In this document: positions 1-5,207 of the stretch, one piece after another
Numbering within the stretch: position 1 is the first letter of the stretch
Layout of the letters: every line of letters starts with the position of its first letter
Origin: Thermoplasmata archaeon
Lineage (GTDB): Archaea; Thermoplasmatota; Thermoplasmata; Thermoplasmatales; Thermoplasmataceae
Length of the DNA: 5,207 nucleotides
Assembly (NCBI GenBank): GCA_021799755.1
Contig: JAJYZU010000085.1
Location: 1-5,207 of the forward strand
Direction: 5' to 3'
Position numbers and translations under genes: made by a program
Notes under the pieces: model-generated
The model's input: the letters and a program-made list of their open reading frames with translations, nothing else
Told to the model about the DNA's origin: nothing
Database searches by the model: none

Positions 1-564
1 GGTGTCCACATCGGTGAGGAGAACAGGATCGACGTCGACCGTAACGACGTTTTCCATGTTGCTCAAAATTAGTGATTTCGCACCCCTGTCACCATTCAGG
101 GCCATAAGATCTGCAAGATACATATGTGGAAATATTGCAGGATTGACAGGATTCCCGTCAATGGAACAGGCAGCGATCTTCCGGTCATTGCAGGCATATA
201 GATCGATCAGCTGTCTAATTATTGATGGTGGCAGTAATGGCTGGTCCCCATTCATTATTAGTATGGCATCACCGCTTTCGATATATCGATTTACGCCTGC
301 CCTGATTGATGATGCGATACCCTCGATCCTGTCCAGGTTGTAGATTTTATCAACATTTTCCGGGAGCGCAAGTTCTAGCATAGACCCGTCCCCCGGAATC
401 ACGACAGCTATCTTTGATACGCCCGCTTCCATGATATGCCTCACGCTCATCCCTATGACAGTTTCGTTTCCCAAGGGCAGCAAAAGCTTGTTTGAATTGA
501 AACGTCTTGAGAATCCGGATGCCAGTACAATGGCTGAAACTCCAGATGAACCCAACAGCCTCAT
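1..564 (-). CDS. mocA: MocA-like molybdenum cofactor nucleotidyltransferase (3' end cut by window edge)
   Basis: Translating the minus strand from the ATG at 564-562 gives 188 codons with no stop, running off the window at base 1. The protein is an NTP_transf_3 (MobA/MocA) enzyme, which in this family transfers CMP or GMP to molybdopterin-Mo to make the dinucleotide cofactor in the cytoplasm. Visible motifs: N-terminal nucleotide-binding loop LASGFSRRF (14-22) with Lys26 in NKLLLPLG; EGIASSIRAG (81-90), matching the family's G(M/I)(S/A)SS(L/I)RAG segment; the metal-binding GDQPLL (106-111); NPAIFP (141-146); GDRGAK (158-163), and DVDT at the cut end, where the family has DxDTPEDL. About 10-20 residues are probably missing. 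The loop reads A-S-G, closer to the AAG of CTP-using MocA than the AGG of GTP-using MobA, so a cytidylyltransferase is inferred. The glycine usually following R-M/F is Asn23. It overlaps the upstream coxG by ATGA, indicating translational coupling and a shared role. Confidence 0.88.
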   Translation of the reverse strand, partial: MRLLGSSGVSAIVLASGFSRRFNSNKLLLPLGNETVIGMSVRHIMEAGVSKIAVVIPGDGSMLELALPENVDKIYNLDRIEGIASSIRAGVNRYIESGDAILIMNGDQPLLPPSIIRQLIDLYACNDRKIAACSIDGNPVNPAIFPHMYLADLMALNGDRGAKSLILSNMENVVTVDVDPVLLTDVDT

Positions 565-1001
565 GCCTCAATGGCTTTCTTGAACGCATCGGCAAGTTCT
601 TTTGTATATTTTTCCACAGTCCCGTTTATGAGTCTGGCCCCCATTGTTGCCGCTACACCGCCAAAAGTCAGGTCAACGGTCCACATTACTCTGGAGGCTC
701 CAGGGCTGTATTCGTCGATATAATAGACTGCCTTCAGATTGAGAGAGTTTCCTGATCCTGATCCCCTTCCCGATACCTCAATCGGTTGATACTTCACAGG
801 CTTAACAACCTCAAGAAGAACGTTGAACTTCCCCTTGATGTAGGATACGCCCGCCTTCACCTGAAGCTTTGCAGAATAACTGTCAACCTTCTCAGTGGAG
901 ATCAATCCAGGGATTATGGCAGCAACCTTCTCCACGTTTTCAAAAAAGTCATAGATCTTATCCCTTCCGGATCTGACATCGAATTCTCCCTTAACCTCCA
1001 T
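561..1001 (-). CDS. coxG: CoxG-like SRPBCC protein (CO dehydrogenase subunit G family), short form
   Basis: This 146-residue protein is a single SRPBCC (START-like) domain of the CoxG family. The pattern includes GEFDV near the start, VAAIIPG (26-32, family VA.CIPG), the KGKF strand (56-59), the glycine-rich turn GRGSGSG (78-84), and GVAATMGARLI (115-125) leading into the long C-terminal helix that closes the hydrophobic cavity. CoxG proteins accompany molybdenum CO dehydrogenases; they are implicated in attaching the enzyme to the membrane and in quinone hand-over. Bacterial CoxG is usually longer, with a C-terminal tail and membrane-binding segment; here the protein ends right after the SRPBCC helix and no membrane segment is seen. 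The ATG at 1001 is the first possible start, because an in-frame TGA lies 18 bases upstream. No Shine-Dalgarno sequence is visible and a TATA-like box lies about 35 bases upstream, which suits a short leader. The stop overlaps the mocA-like start. A ligand-binding SRPBCC protein with another partner remains possible. Confidence 0.85.
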   Translation of the reverse strand: MEVKGEFDVRSGRDKIYDFFENVEKVAAIIPGLISTEKVDSYSAKLQVKAGVSYIKGKFNVLLEVVKPVKYQPIEVSGRGSGSGNSLNLKAVYYIDEYSPGASRVMWTVDLTFGGVAATMGARLINGTVEKYTKELADAFKKAIEA

Positions 1002-1030
1002 GATATCGATAGCACATCATTCTGTATGAG

Positions 1031-1040
1031 ATATACTTTA
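1031..1040 (-). promoter_or_regulatory. Putative TATA box for the coxG-mocA operon
   Basis: Read on the minus strand this is TAAAGTATAT, centred about 34 bases before the coxG ATG. With the usual archaeal spacing of about 26 bases from TATA centre to transcription start, the mRNA would begin around 1009, giving a leader of under 10 bases, consistent with the lack of a Shine-Dalgarno sequence. No convincing BRE is seen upstream. Position and composition are seen directly; promoter function is inferred. Confidence 0.45.
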
Positions 1041-1153
1041 GCGGCATTGCGGGCAACACTAAGGGCGTATCCGAGGTTAGGTGCCGAATGGAGGCTATTC
1101 GCTGACAGGATTACTCATCACGATTCTTACAATATTATGTGTTAGTGGACAGC

Positions 1154-1163
1154 ATTTATATTA
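1154..1163 (+). promoter_or_regulatory. Putative TATA box for xdhC
   Basis: ATTTATATTA is a close match to the archaeal TATA consensus and lies 22-30 bases before the cluster of TTG codons that can start xdhC. The predicted transcription start near 1180-1185 would make the gene leaderless or nearly so. It lies about 115 bases from the opposing coxG TATA box, so the intergenic region holds two divergent promoters. Confidence 0.5.
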
Positions 1164-1179
1164 AACGAATAACTAAAGT

Positions 1180-2037
1180 TTGGATAGCTTGTTGAATAAC
1201 TGGGACTTCCCTAAAATTGCGCAGGATTTAATAGATTCAGGTCAGCATTTCTGTGTTGTGACCATCGTGAACGTGTCCGGGTCATCGATTGGCAAGCCCG
1301 GCTTCAAAATGATTATTTCGGGCGATGGTAAAATCATTGCCGGCACACTTGGAGGAGCCTGTCCAGACTCAGTGATTATCGAGAAATCGCTTGAGACTCT
1401 AAGGGAAAATGAGCCAAGGATGGTGAAGATATTCCTGGAAGATACCAAGGACGCATTGAAAGGCATGGCACTCAACAGGAGCGATGAGATACATGTGGAA
1501 ACTTTCTGCGGAGGGATAATGGATGTCTTCATTGAACCGTTCAGGCCAGGCTGCAGGGTGATTTTGATATCATCCGGCGGCAAAGATGAGGTTGAGATCA
1601 GTGTGGCGAAACTTTGCAATATGGCTGGATTCCAGACAGTGGTCGTTGATCCCAGTCCAGATTTTTCAGATACAAGTAACAGGAGGGTAACATCGGACGA
1701 AATAGAGAACGGCACGTTCAAAATCTCATCCGATGATTTCGTTGTTGTACTGACAAAAGGGGTCGAGGATCTGAAGGTTCTGAAGATGCTATCGAGATTC
1801 AGCCCCAGATACATCGGAATGCTCGCAAGCCGCAAAAGATTCGAAAACGATGTGAAGATGCTGACAGCCGACGGCATGAACAGGGAGTTCCTGGATTCAA
1901 TACATTCGCCGGTTGGAATAGACATAGGTGCTGTGACTCCGTTTGAGATATCTCTCAGCATAATGGCAGAGATCATAGAAACCATCCGTAAGACAAAAAA
2001 TATAAAAAAGGAAACGGCAGGCAGGCAGAAACCTTAG
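1180..2037 (+). CDS. xdhC: XdhC/CoxI-family molybdenum hydroxylase maturation factor
   Basis: The 285-residue protein has both domains of the XdhC/CoxI family, which binds molybdenum cofactor and assists its sulfuration and insertion into xanthine dehydrogenase or CO dehydrogenase. The N-terminal domain shows VNVSGSSIGKPGFKM (30-44) and GTLGGAC (55-61, family GTIGGGC with conserved Cys61), then FCGGIMDVFIEP (109-120, Cys110). The C-terminal Rossmann-like domain contains GFQTVVVDP (150-158), YIGMLASRKR (211-220) and the hallmark HSPVGIDIGAVTPFEI (242-257, family HAPIGLDIGA.TP.EI). The usual GxGH loop is SSGGKDEV (131-138), and the usual TH.H.D segment reads TKGVED (192-197), lacking His. The start is a TTG: an in-frame TAA at 1174 bounds it, TTGs at 1180, 1189 and 1192 are the options, and the first in-frame ATG would remove about 43 conserved residues. 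A TATA-like box fits a nearly leaderless transcript. It is divergent from coxG-mocA and probably serves the same enzyme. Confidence 0.88.
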   Translation: MDSLLNNWDFPKIAQDLIDSGQHFCVVTIVNVSGSSIGKPGFKMIISGDGKIIAGTLGGACPDSVIIEKSLETLRENEPRMVKIFLEDTKDALKGMALNRSDEIHVETFCGGIMDVFIEPFRPGCRVILISSGGKDEVEISVAKLCNMAGFQTVVVDPSPDFSDTSNRRVTSDEIENGTFKISSDDFVVVLTKGVEDLKVLKMLSRFSPRYIGMLASRKRFENDVKMLTADGMNREFLDSIHSPVGIDIGAVTPFEISLSIMAEIIETIRKTKNIKKETAGRQKP

Positions 2038-2100
2038 TTATACCACAGAACGGTCTACCGGGGACGCATATCGTTTGATTACAGCTCAAAATTCTTAGAT

Positions 2101-3111
2101 TCAGTTTTGATGCTGCAATTTTTCCAGATGTTCACTGATCCCATGGCTTTGAAGATCAATCACTCCTGAAAATTCACCAAGCATCTTTACGGAAGATGAA
2201 AGATTAGATCTGGTAAGCTGCTCGATGTTTATTCCGATGGGAACTGGATTTTTAACGTTTTCCAGAGCCTTCACAACTCCTGAGTATACATTCAGTGCAT
2301 TAAGAAGAGAACGGTGAGTGGCCTCGGCCATGCTGACGTCCTCGAGTATGTAATTCTTAACGTTTTCAGGCAGGTCCACGCCAAGAAAATCGAGGAGATT
2401 GAGATCAGCAGTGCTCTTCAAAGGTGCAAAGCTCAATAATATGGTGGCAGGTTCCACATCTGCTATGGAGCACAGCTTACCGTATTCGTAAAGCAGATCT
2501 GCTATCTGTCTGCTGTCAAAAAGCATCTGTGTTGTGAAAAACTTTGCTCCGGTGAGCGTCTTGAAAAGCATTTTCTTGGCCTCGTCTCTTCTCTCCGGGA
2601 GGCATATATTCCCAACAGTTATGCCCTTGATCTGGCCCTTCTCCTCAAGATGCCTGATCGCTATATTTGCTTCTGAAACGCTTGGTCCCGGATACCTGTG
2701 ATGCCTTGTATTCCCGCCAACGAATATGATGTTTGATATGCCAAGTGAACTGGTTTCCGCAATCCATTTGACATAGTCGTCGTAACTATCAATGTGAACG
2801 ACAACCTTGTTCACAATGGCATCCACTCCGAGGGAATCAGCAATTGATCTGGCCAGTTTCCTTGTATAGACGCTGTTATACCTCGGTTTTCCTTCGTGAT
2901 TCTCCTCAACCAGCTCTGGAACGTTTACTGCATTGAGGCGGGTAAAAGGTTTCAGCGCTGCAGCTATTTCTGCTTTCCTTGAGTCAACGGTTTTCAGGAT
3001 CTTCTCGTCATGTACCGGATCTCCGGTTTTGTTATCACGAATCGGCACAACAGTAAATATGAGGGGTCTTCTCTGCAATAGATATGCAAATTTTGTGTAA
3101 TCTGAATTCAT
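2101..3111 (-). CDS. MetF-superfamily (methylenetetrahydrofolate reductase-like) TIM-barrel protein, divergent active site
   Basis: From the ATG at 3111 the protein has 336 residues, close to MetF length. MetF enzymes reduce methylene-tetrahydrofolate to methyl-tetrahydrofolate with FAD. Collinear landmarks with E. coli MetF: FTVVPIR (19-25) for FEFFPPR; LGISNIIFVGGN (123-134) for GIRHIVALRGD; GNICLPERRDEA (167-178) for YPEVHPEA; GAKFFTTQMLFD (188-199) for GANRAITQFFFD; LLSFAPLKS (225-233) for IPGILPVS. Gln195 (E. coli Q183) is kept, but the positions of Glu28 and Asp120 are Thr20 and Asn134. Cofactor and substrate are therefore uncertain; a tetrahydromethanopterin-type substrate, a flavin-independent enzyme or a non-MTHFR role are possible. 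Start choice: GGAG at 3123-3120 lies 8 bases before this ATG. ATGs at 3129 and 3138 and a GTG at 3171 (356 residues) are in-frame alternatives whose extra residues show no family similarity. It is convergent with xdhC and downstream of the ABC exporter on the same strand. Confidence 0.78.
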   Translation of the reverse strand: MNSDYTKFAYLLQRRPLIFTVVPIRDNKTGDPVHDEKILKTVDSRKAEIAAALKPFTRLNAVNVPELVEENHEGKPRYNSVYTRKLARSIADSLGVDAIVNKVVVHIDSYDDYVKWIAETSSLGISNIIFVGGNTRHHRYPGPSVSEANIAIRHLEEKGQIKGITVGNICLPERRDEAKKMLFKTLTGAKFFTTQMLFDSRQIADLLYEYGKLCSIADVEPATILLSFAPLKSTADLNLLDFLGVDLPENVKNYILEDVSMAEATHRSLLNALNVYSGVVKALENVKNPVPIGINIEQLTRSNLSSSVKMLGEFSGVIDLQSHGISEHLEKLQHQN

Positions 3112-3183
3112 GTTCTGAACTCCATGCATAAGTGACATGAATACTTTTTGTTTTTGGAACGACAGGATCACAGTTTTTCTGAA

Positions 3184-3191
3184 ATAAAATA
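3184..3191 (-). promoter_or_regulatory. Possible TATA box for the MetF-like gene
   Basis: The minus strand reads TATTTTAT here, between the permease stop and the MetF-like gene. Transcription would be expected near 3161, excluding the GTG at 3171 as a start and leaving a leader of about 24 bases to the ATG at 3138 or about 50 bases to the preferred ATG at 3111. The whole gap is AT-rich, so the match is weak evidence. Confidence 0.3.
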
Positions 3192-3197
3192 TTCGGG

Positions 3198-3207
3198 AAT
3201 AATAAAA
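3198..3207 (-). terminator. Possible T-rich archaeal terminator after the ABC permease
   Basis: On the minus strand TTTTATTATT begins four bases after the permease stop codon. Archaeal termination often occurs at T-rich tracts without a hairpin, and none is seen here. The same stretch could instead be an alternative TATA element for the MetF-like gene. Confidence 0.25.
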
Positions 3208-3210
3208 GAT

Positions 3211-4017
3211 CTATTCCCTGATCTCCTTCTCTGTTACGAAATAGACAAGCAGGAGGGTTACAACGGTCAGTATGCCCAGATACAAAAGGTACAGTCCAAC
3301 TGTATACATCTGAGATGAGCTTATCACGGTTCCATTGATGATGACGTCCCTCATGGCAATTGCAGACCAGCTGACGGGATTTCCATATGCCACAGTTTTC
3401 AACCAGGACGCCATGAACGATGGAGGAAACAGGGCGAAGCTGGCAAACATCAGCGGGAGATTTACAAGGTTCGTTATTCCGAATATGGTCTGCATGTTCC
3501 TCATTCTGACCGCAATTATTGAGAAAATCGCAGAAAAAATGAACGCTATCATGAGGACAGCAGCGATAATCACTCCAATCTCCAGCAGGGTAATCCCGTT
3601 GGTTAGTTCAAGCCCGTTGGGAATCACTAGTGCCGCTATGAACAGAATCACAACCTGGACAAGAATACGCACCATGGCTGCAAGGATTTTTGAAAACACT
3701 ATTGAGCTTCTGCTTATGGGCGAAGACAAGAGCCTGGATAAAGTTCCCAGACGCCTGTCCCAAATTATGTTGATACCTGAAAACATGCCTGTGAAGAGTG
3801 CGGTGGTTGTTAGCACACCGCCAAGGATGAACGTTATGTATGTGTGAGCCCCCTCAAGAAAAACGGATGCGCTGGATGACCCGAAGGGCCCAGCTGAAAG
3901 CGCACTTCCAAACAGGGCAATCCAGAAGAACGGCTGAATTAATCCTACGAAGAAGAATGTGGGATTTCTGTACCATTTCTTGATCTCCCTGACAGTGAGA
4001 GGTATGAGTCCGCTCAC
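3211..4017 (-). CDS. ABC-2 type transporter permease
   Basis: This 268-residue integral membrane protein has six hydrophobic segments at about 20-40, 59-85, 106-131, 147-169, 177-200 and 238-261, the usual ABC-2 exporter permease topology. Supporting features are the amphipathic REIKKWYRNP (10-19) before the first helix, the cytoplasmic WDRRLGTLSRLLSSPISR (86-103; family E...GT..RL..SP.SR), the NLPLMFASFALFPP segment (186-199), and NPVSWSAIAMRD (213-224) before the last helix. With the ATPase it should form a two-plus-two exporter of the DrrAB/Nod/drug, lipid or peptide class; the substrate cannot be read from sequence. The start is a GTG at 4017, overlapping the ATPase stop as GTGA. A strong Shine-Dalgarno GGAGG (4030-4026) lies 8 bases upstream inside the ATPase gene and settles the start. 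The protein ends in charged residues EKEIRE on the cytoplasmic side. Confidence 0.92.
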   Translation of the reverse strand: MSGLIPLTVREIKKWYRNPTFFFVGLIQPFFWIALFGSALSAGPFGSSSASVFLEGAHTYITFILGGVLTTTALFTGMFSGINIIWDRRLGTLSRLLSSPISRSSIVFSKILAAMVRILVQVVILFIAALVIPNGLELTNGITLLEIGVIIAAVLMIAFIFSAIFSIIAVRMRNMQTIFGITNLVNLPLMFASFALFPPSFMASWLKTVAYGNPVSWSAIAMRDVIINGTVISSSQMYTVGLYLLYLGILTVVTLLLVYFVTEKEIRE

Positions 4018-5006
4018 GCTCTCATCCTCCTCATGTTCATCATATTCTTCCTGACGTCTTCCCCGCCCTCCGCCTCCTTTATGGTCTTGCCCGTGTATTC
4101 TATGAAGACCTGGTCAAGCGAAGGTTTGTAGACATTTATCGACAGCGGGGTTATCCTATTTTCAATCATGTAATTGAAAATCTTTGCCAGTTCGGTTTCA
4201 GAATTTTCCACCTTTATTCGTACATCCAGTTCCTTCACCTTGGGAGGTTCAATTGCGCCAGGATAGACTGCAAGTCGCGAGGCATTTTCCTTGTCTCCGC
4301 ATGTCACGGAAATTATGTCTCCCTTGAGGGAGCTTTTTAGTTCGGCAGAGGTGCCTGTGATGACGATCTTTCCCCGGTCTATAATGGACATCCTGTCAGC
4401 AAGTTCGTCAATCTCTTCAAGATAATGGCTTGTGAGTATTATCGTGACTCCAATTGCTTTCACAACGTTTCTGATGTATTCCCACATCTTTGTCCGTGTC
4501 TGCACATCAAGTCCGAGGGTCGGTTCATCAAGGAACAGCACCTTGGGGTTATGGAGAAGGCCAATTGCCAGTTCAAGCCTTTTTCTCATTCCGCCGGAAT
4601 ATTCTCTCACGTACTTGCTTGCAGCTTCCTTAAGGTCAACCAGATCGAGAAGTTTTTCTATCTGATCCTCCGCTTCTTTTCTCGGAATATTATAAAATTG
4701 AGCGAACATCATCAAGTTCTCATATCCCTTGAGATCCTCATCTGCAGTCAGATCCTGCGGGACTATCCCGATTATTTCCCTCACCTTGAGTGAATCCCTG
4801 ACAATGTCGAGCCCGTCAATCGTGGCTGTTCCGGAAGTTGGTTTAAGCGAGGATGTGAGCATCTTGATAGTGGTGGTCTTTCCAGCTCCGTTTGGACCCA
4901 GCAGGCCATAAACTTCATTTTCATTGACAGAAAAGGAGATACCGTCGACAGCTTTCACCTTTCCACTGTATATCTTTGTTAGATTCCTGACCTCTATTAT
5001 TGCCAC
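4014..5006 (-). CDS. ABC-2 exporter ATP-binding protein (DrrA/CcmA-like)
   Basis: This 330-residue cytoplasmic ATPase powers the adjacent permease. All nucleotide-binding motifs are intact: Walker A GPNGAGKTT (37-45), Q-loop Gln84 in IVPQD, signature YSGGMRKR (136-143), Walker B VLFLDEP (156-162) with catalytic Glu161, D-loop LGLD (164-167) and switch His194 in TSH. EYSGGMRKRLE and DEPTLGLD are typical of the DrrA-type exporter subgroup. Residues of about 215-300 form the accessory C-terminal domain common in this subgroup, ending in KPSLDQVFIEYTGK (293-306), a hallmark of DrrA-like proteins. The last residues, MNMRRMRA, are Met/Arg-rich because their codons carry the permease ribosome-binding site. 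The start is GTG at 5006, directly after the upstream gene's TAG with no spacing; GGTGA (5015-5011) four bases before it may act as ribosome-binding site. The substrate is unknown. Confidence 0.95.
   Translation of the reverse strand: MAIIEVRNLTKIYSGKVKAVDGISFSVNENEVYGLLGPNGAGKTTTIKMLTSSLKPTSGTATIDGLDIVRDSLKVREIIGIVPQDLTADEDLKGYENLMMFAQFYNIPRKEAEDQIEKLLDLVDLKEAASKYVREYSGGMRKRLELAIGLLHNPKVLFLDEPTLGLDVQTRTKMWEYIRNVVKAIGVTIILTSHYLEEIDELADRMSIIDRGKIVITGTSAELKSSLKGDIISVTCGDKENASRLAVYPGAIEPPKVKELDVRIKVENSETELAKIFNYMIENRITPLSINVYKPSLDQVFIEYTGKTIKEAEGGEDVRKNMMNMRRMRA
4026..4030 (-). promoter_or_regulatory. Shine-Dalgarno of the ABC permease, inside the ATPase gene
   Basis: GGAGG on the minus strand, 8 bases before the permease GTG start. 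It decides this non-ATG start and, with the GTGA overlap, indicates coupled translation of ATPase and permease. Confidence 0.7.
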
Positions 5007-5204
5007 CTATTCACCATCCAATTTTTCTATGCATTTTTGCAGTCTTTCAGATATCATTTTAAGTTCATTGATTCCTTTTCTCAATTTTTCTTTACGGGTA
5101 TTGGCAAGATCAAGCAGGTACTCCGAAAAATCCATCATCTCATTCAGGACAGACTCAAGATCATCCTCAAGAAGTTGTGCTTCGGCCGATTCATAGCTCT
5201 TCAT
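5007..5204 (-). CDS. Small helical, coiled-coil-like protein leading the ABC exporter operon (possibly 5'-truncated by the window)
   Basis: The family is not recognised. From the ATG at 5204 it has 65 residues, highly charged (many Glu, Lys, Asp), without Pro or an internal membrane segment. From about residue 9 to 62 it is predicted to be almost entirely helical, with hydrophobic residues at coiled-coil-like spacing (Leu30, Leu33, Leu48, Ile51, Leu55, Ile59, Leu62). The only glycines are Gly44 and the one near the C-terminus. Its stop abuts the ATPase start, so it is almost certainly co-transcribed and perhaps translationally coupled. The codon before the ATG is ATA, not a stop, and the window ends there, so the frame may extend further. 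One possibility is that this is the C-terminal dimerisation helix of a PadR-like regulator, a common partner of such exporters; no DNA-binding domain is visible. It could equally be a short stand-alone cytosolic protein. Confidence 0.7.
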   Translation of the reverse strand: MKSYESAEAQLLEDDLESVLNEMMDFSEYLLDLANTRKEKLRKGINELKMISERLQKCIEKLDGE

Positions 5205-5207
5205 TAT

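Noticed and set aside
2..343. Plus-strand open frame of 113 codons
   Set aside because: It is antisense to the MocA-like coding region, whose motifs are unmistakable; its translation shows no recognisable domain.
350..595. Minus-strand 81-codon open frame across the mocA-coxG junction
   Set aside because: It is out of frame with both real genes, has no family resemblance, and lies over the clearly conserved MocA-like frame that starts at 564.
1047..1056. TTGC-GG-GCAA palindrome upstream of the coxG TATA box
   Set aside because: The arms are only 4 bases and do not extend; too short to claim as an operator.
1242..1985. Long minus-strand open frame (247 codons) inside xdhC
   Set aside because: It is the antisense shadow of xdhC; it is serine/threonine/isoleucine-rich with no domain, whereas the plus frame carries the XdhC motifs.
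2051..2060. CGGT-CT-ACCG inverted repeat between the convergent xdhC and MetF-like genes
   Set aside because: Four-base arms with a 2-base loop and no following T tract on either strand; not credible as a terminator hairpin.
3112..3171. N-terminal extension of the MetF-like protein from the GTG at 3171
   Set aside because: The extra 20 residues show no family similarity, the GTG has no Shine-Dalgarno sequence, and a better-supported ATG with GGAG 8 bases upstream exists at 3111; it is kept only as an alternative.
3335..3847. Plus-strand 170-codon open frame
   Set aside because: Antisense to the ABC-2 permease; its composition mirrors the membrane-segment codons of the real gene.

Overview
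The window looks archaeal, most likely from a Thermoplasmata-like, moderately thermophilic or acidophilic lineage. This is inferred from style rather than from a marker gene: AT-rich TATA-type boxes sit a few tens of bases before short-leader genes, AGG/AGA/ATA codons are frequent, and several genes start with GTG or TTG. There is no rRNA, tRNA or housekeeping marker here to fix the taxonomy. Seven protein-coding genes fill almost the whole window; no RNA gene, insertion sequence or CRISPR array was seen, and no gene-free stretch exceeds 300 bases.

Left part (1-2037): a maturation module for a molybdenum hydroxylase of the CO dehydrogenase/xanthine dehydrogenase type. On the minus strand, a CoxG-like SRPBCC protein is followed, with a 4-base ATGA overlap, by a MocA-like nucleotidyltransferase whose 3' end leaves the window at base 1. 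An XdhC/CoxI-family gene is transcribed divergently on the plus strand from a shared 178-base promoter region (1002-1179). In known systems MocA makes the dinucleotide form of the molybdenum cofactor, XdhC/CoxI proteins help insert or sulfurate it, and CoxG links the enzyme to the membrane and quinone pool. The large, medium and small enzyme subunits are not in the window and may lie beyond base 1.

Middle (2101-3111): a minus-strand gene, convergent with xdhC, encodes a TIM-barrel protein of the methylenetetrahydrofolate reductase (MetF) superfamily. Its fold landmarks are recognisable, but several residues needed for flavin and folate chemistry in E. coli MetF are replaced. It is the most intriguing gene in the window.

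Right part (3211-5204): a tight minus-strand operon with a small helical protein of at least 65 residues, then an ABC ATPase of the DrrA/ABC-2 exporter class starting directly after its stop codon, then the six-helix ABC-2 permease overlapping the ATPase by 4 bases. This is a two-gene exporter plus a small, possibly regulatory, leading protein. The MetF-like gene follows on the same strand after a 99-base gap containing T-rich and TATA-like sequence, so it may be transcribed separately.
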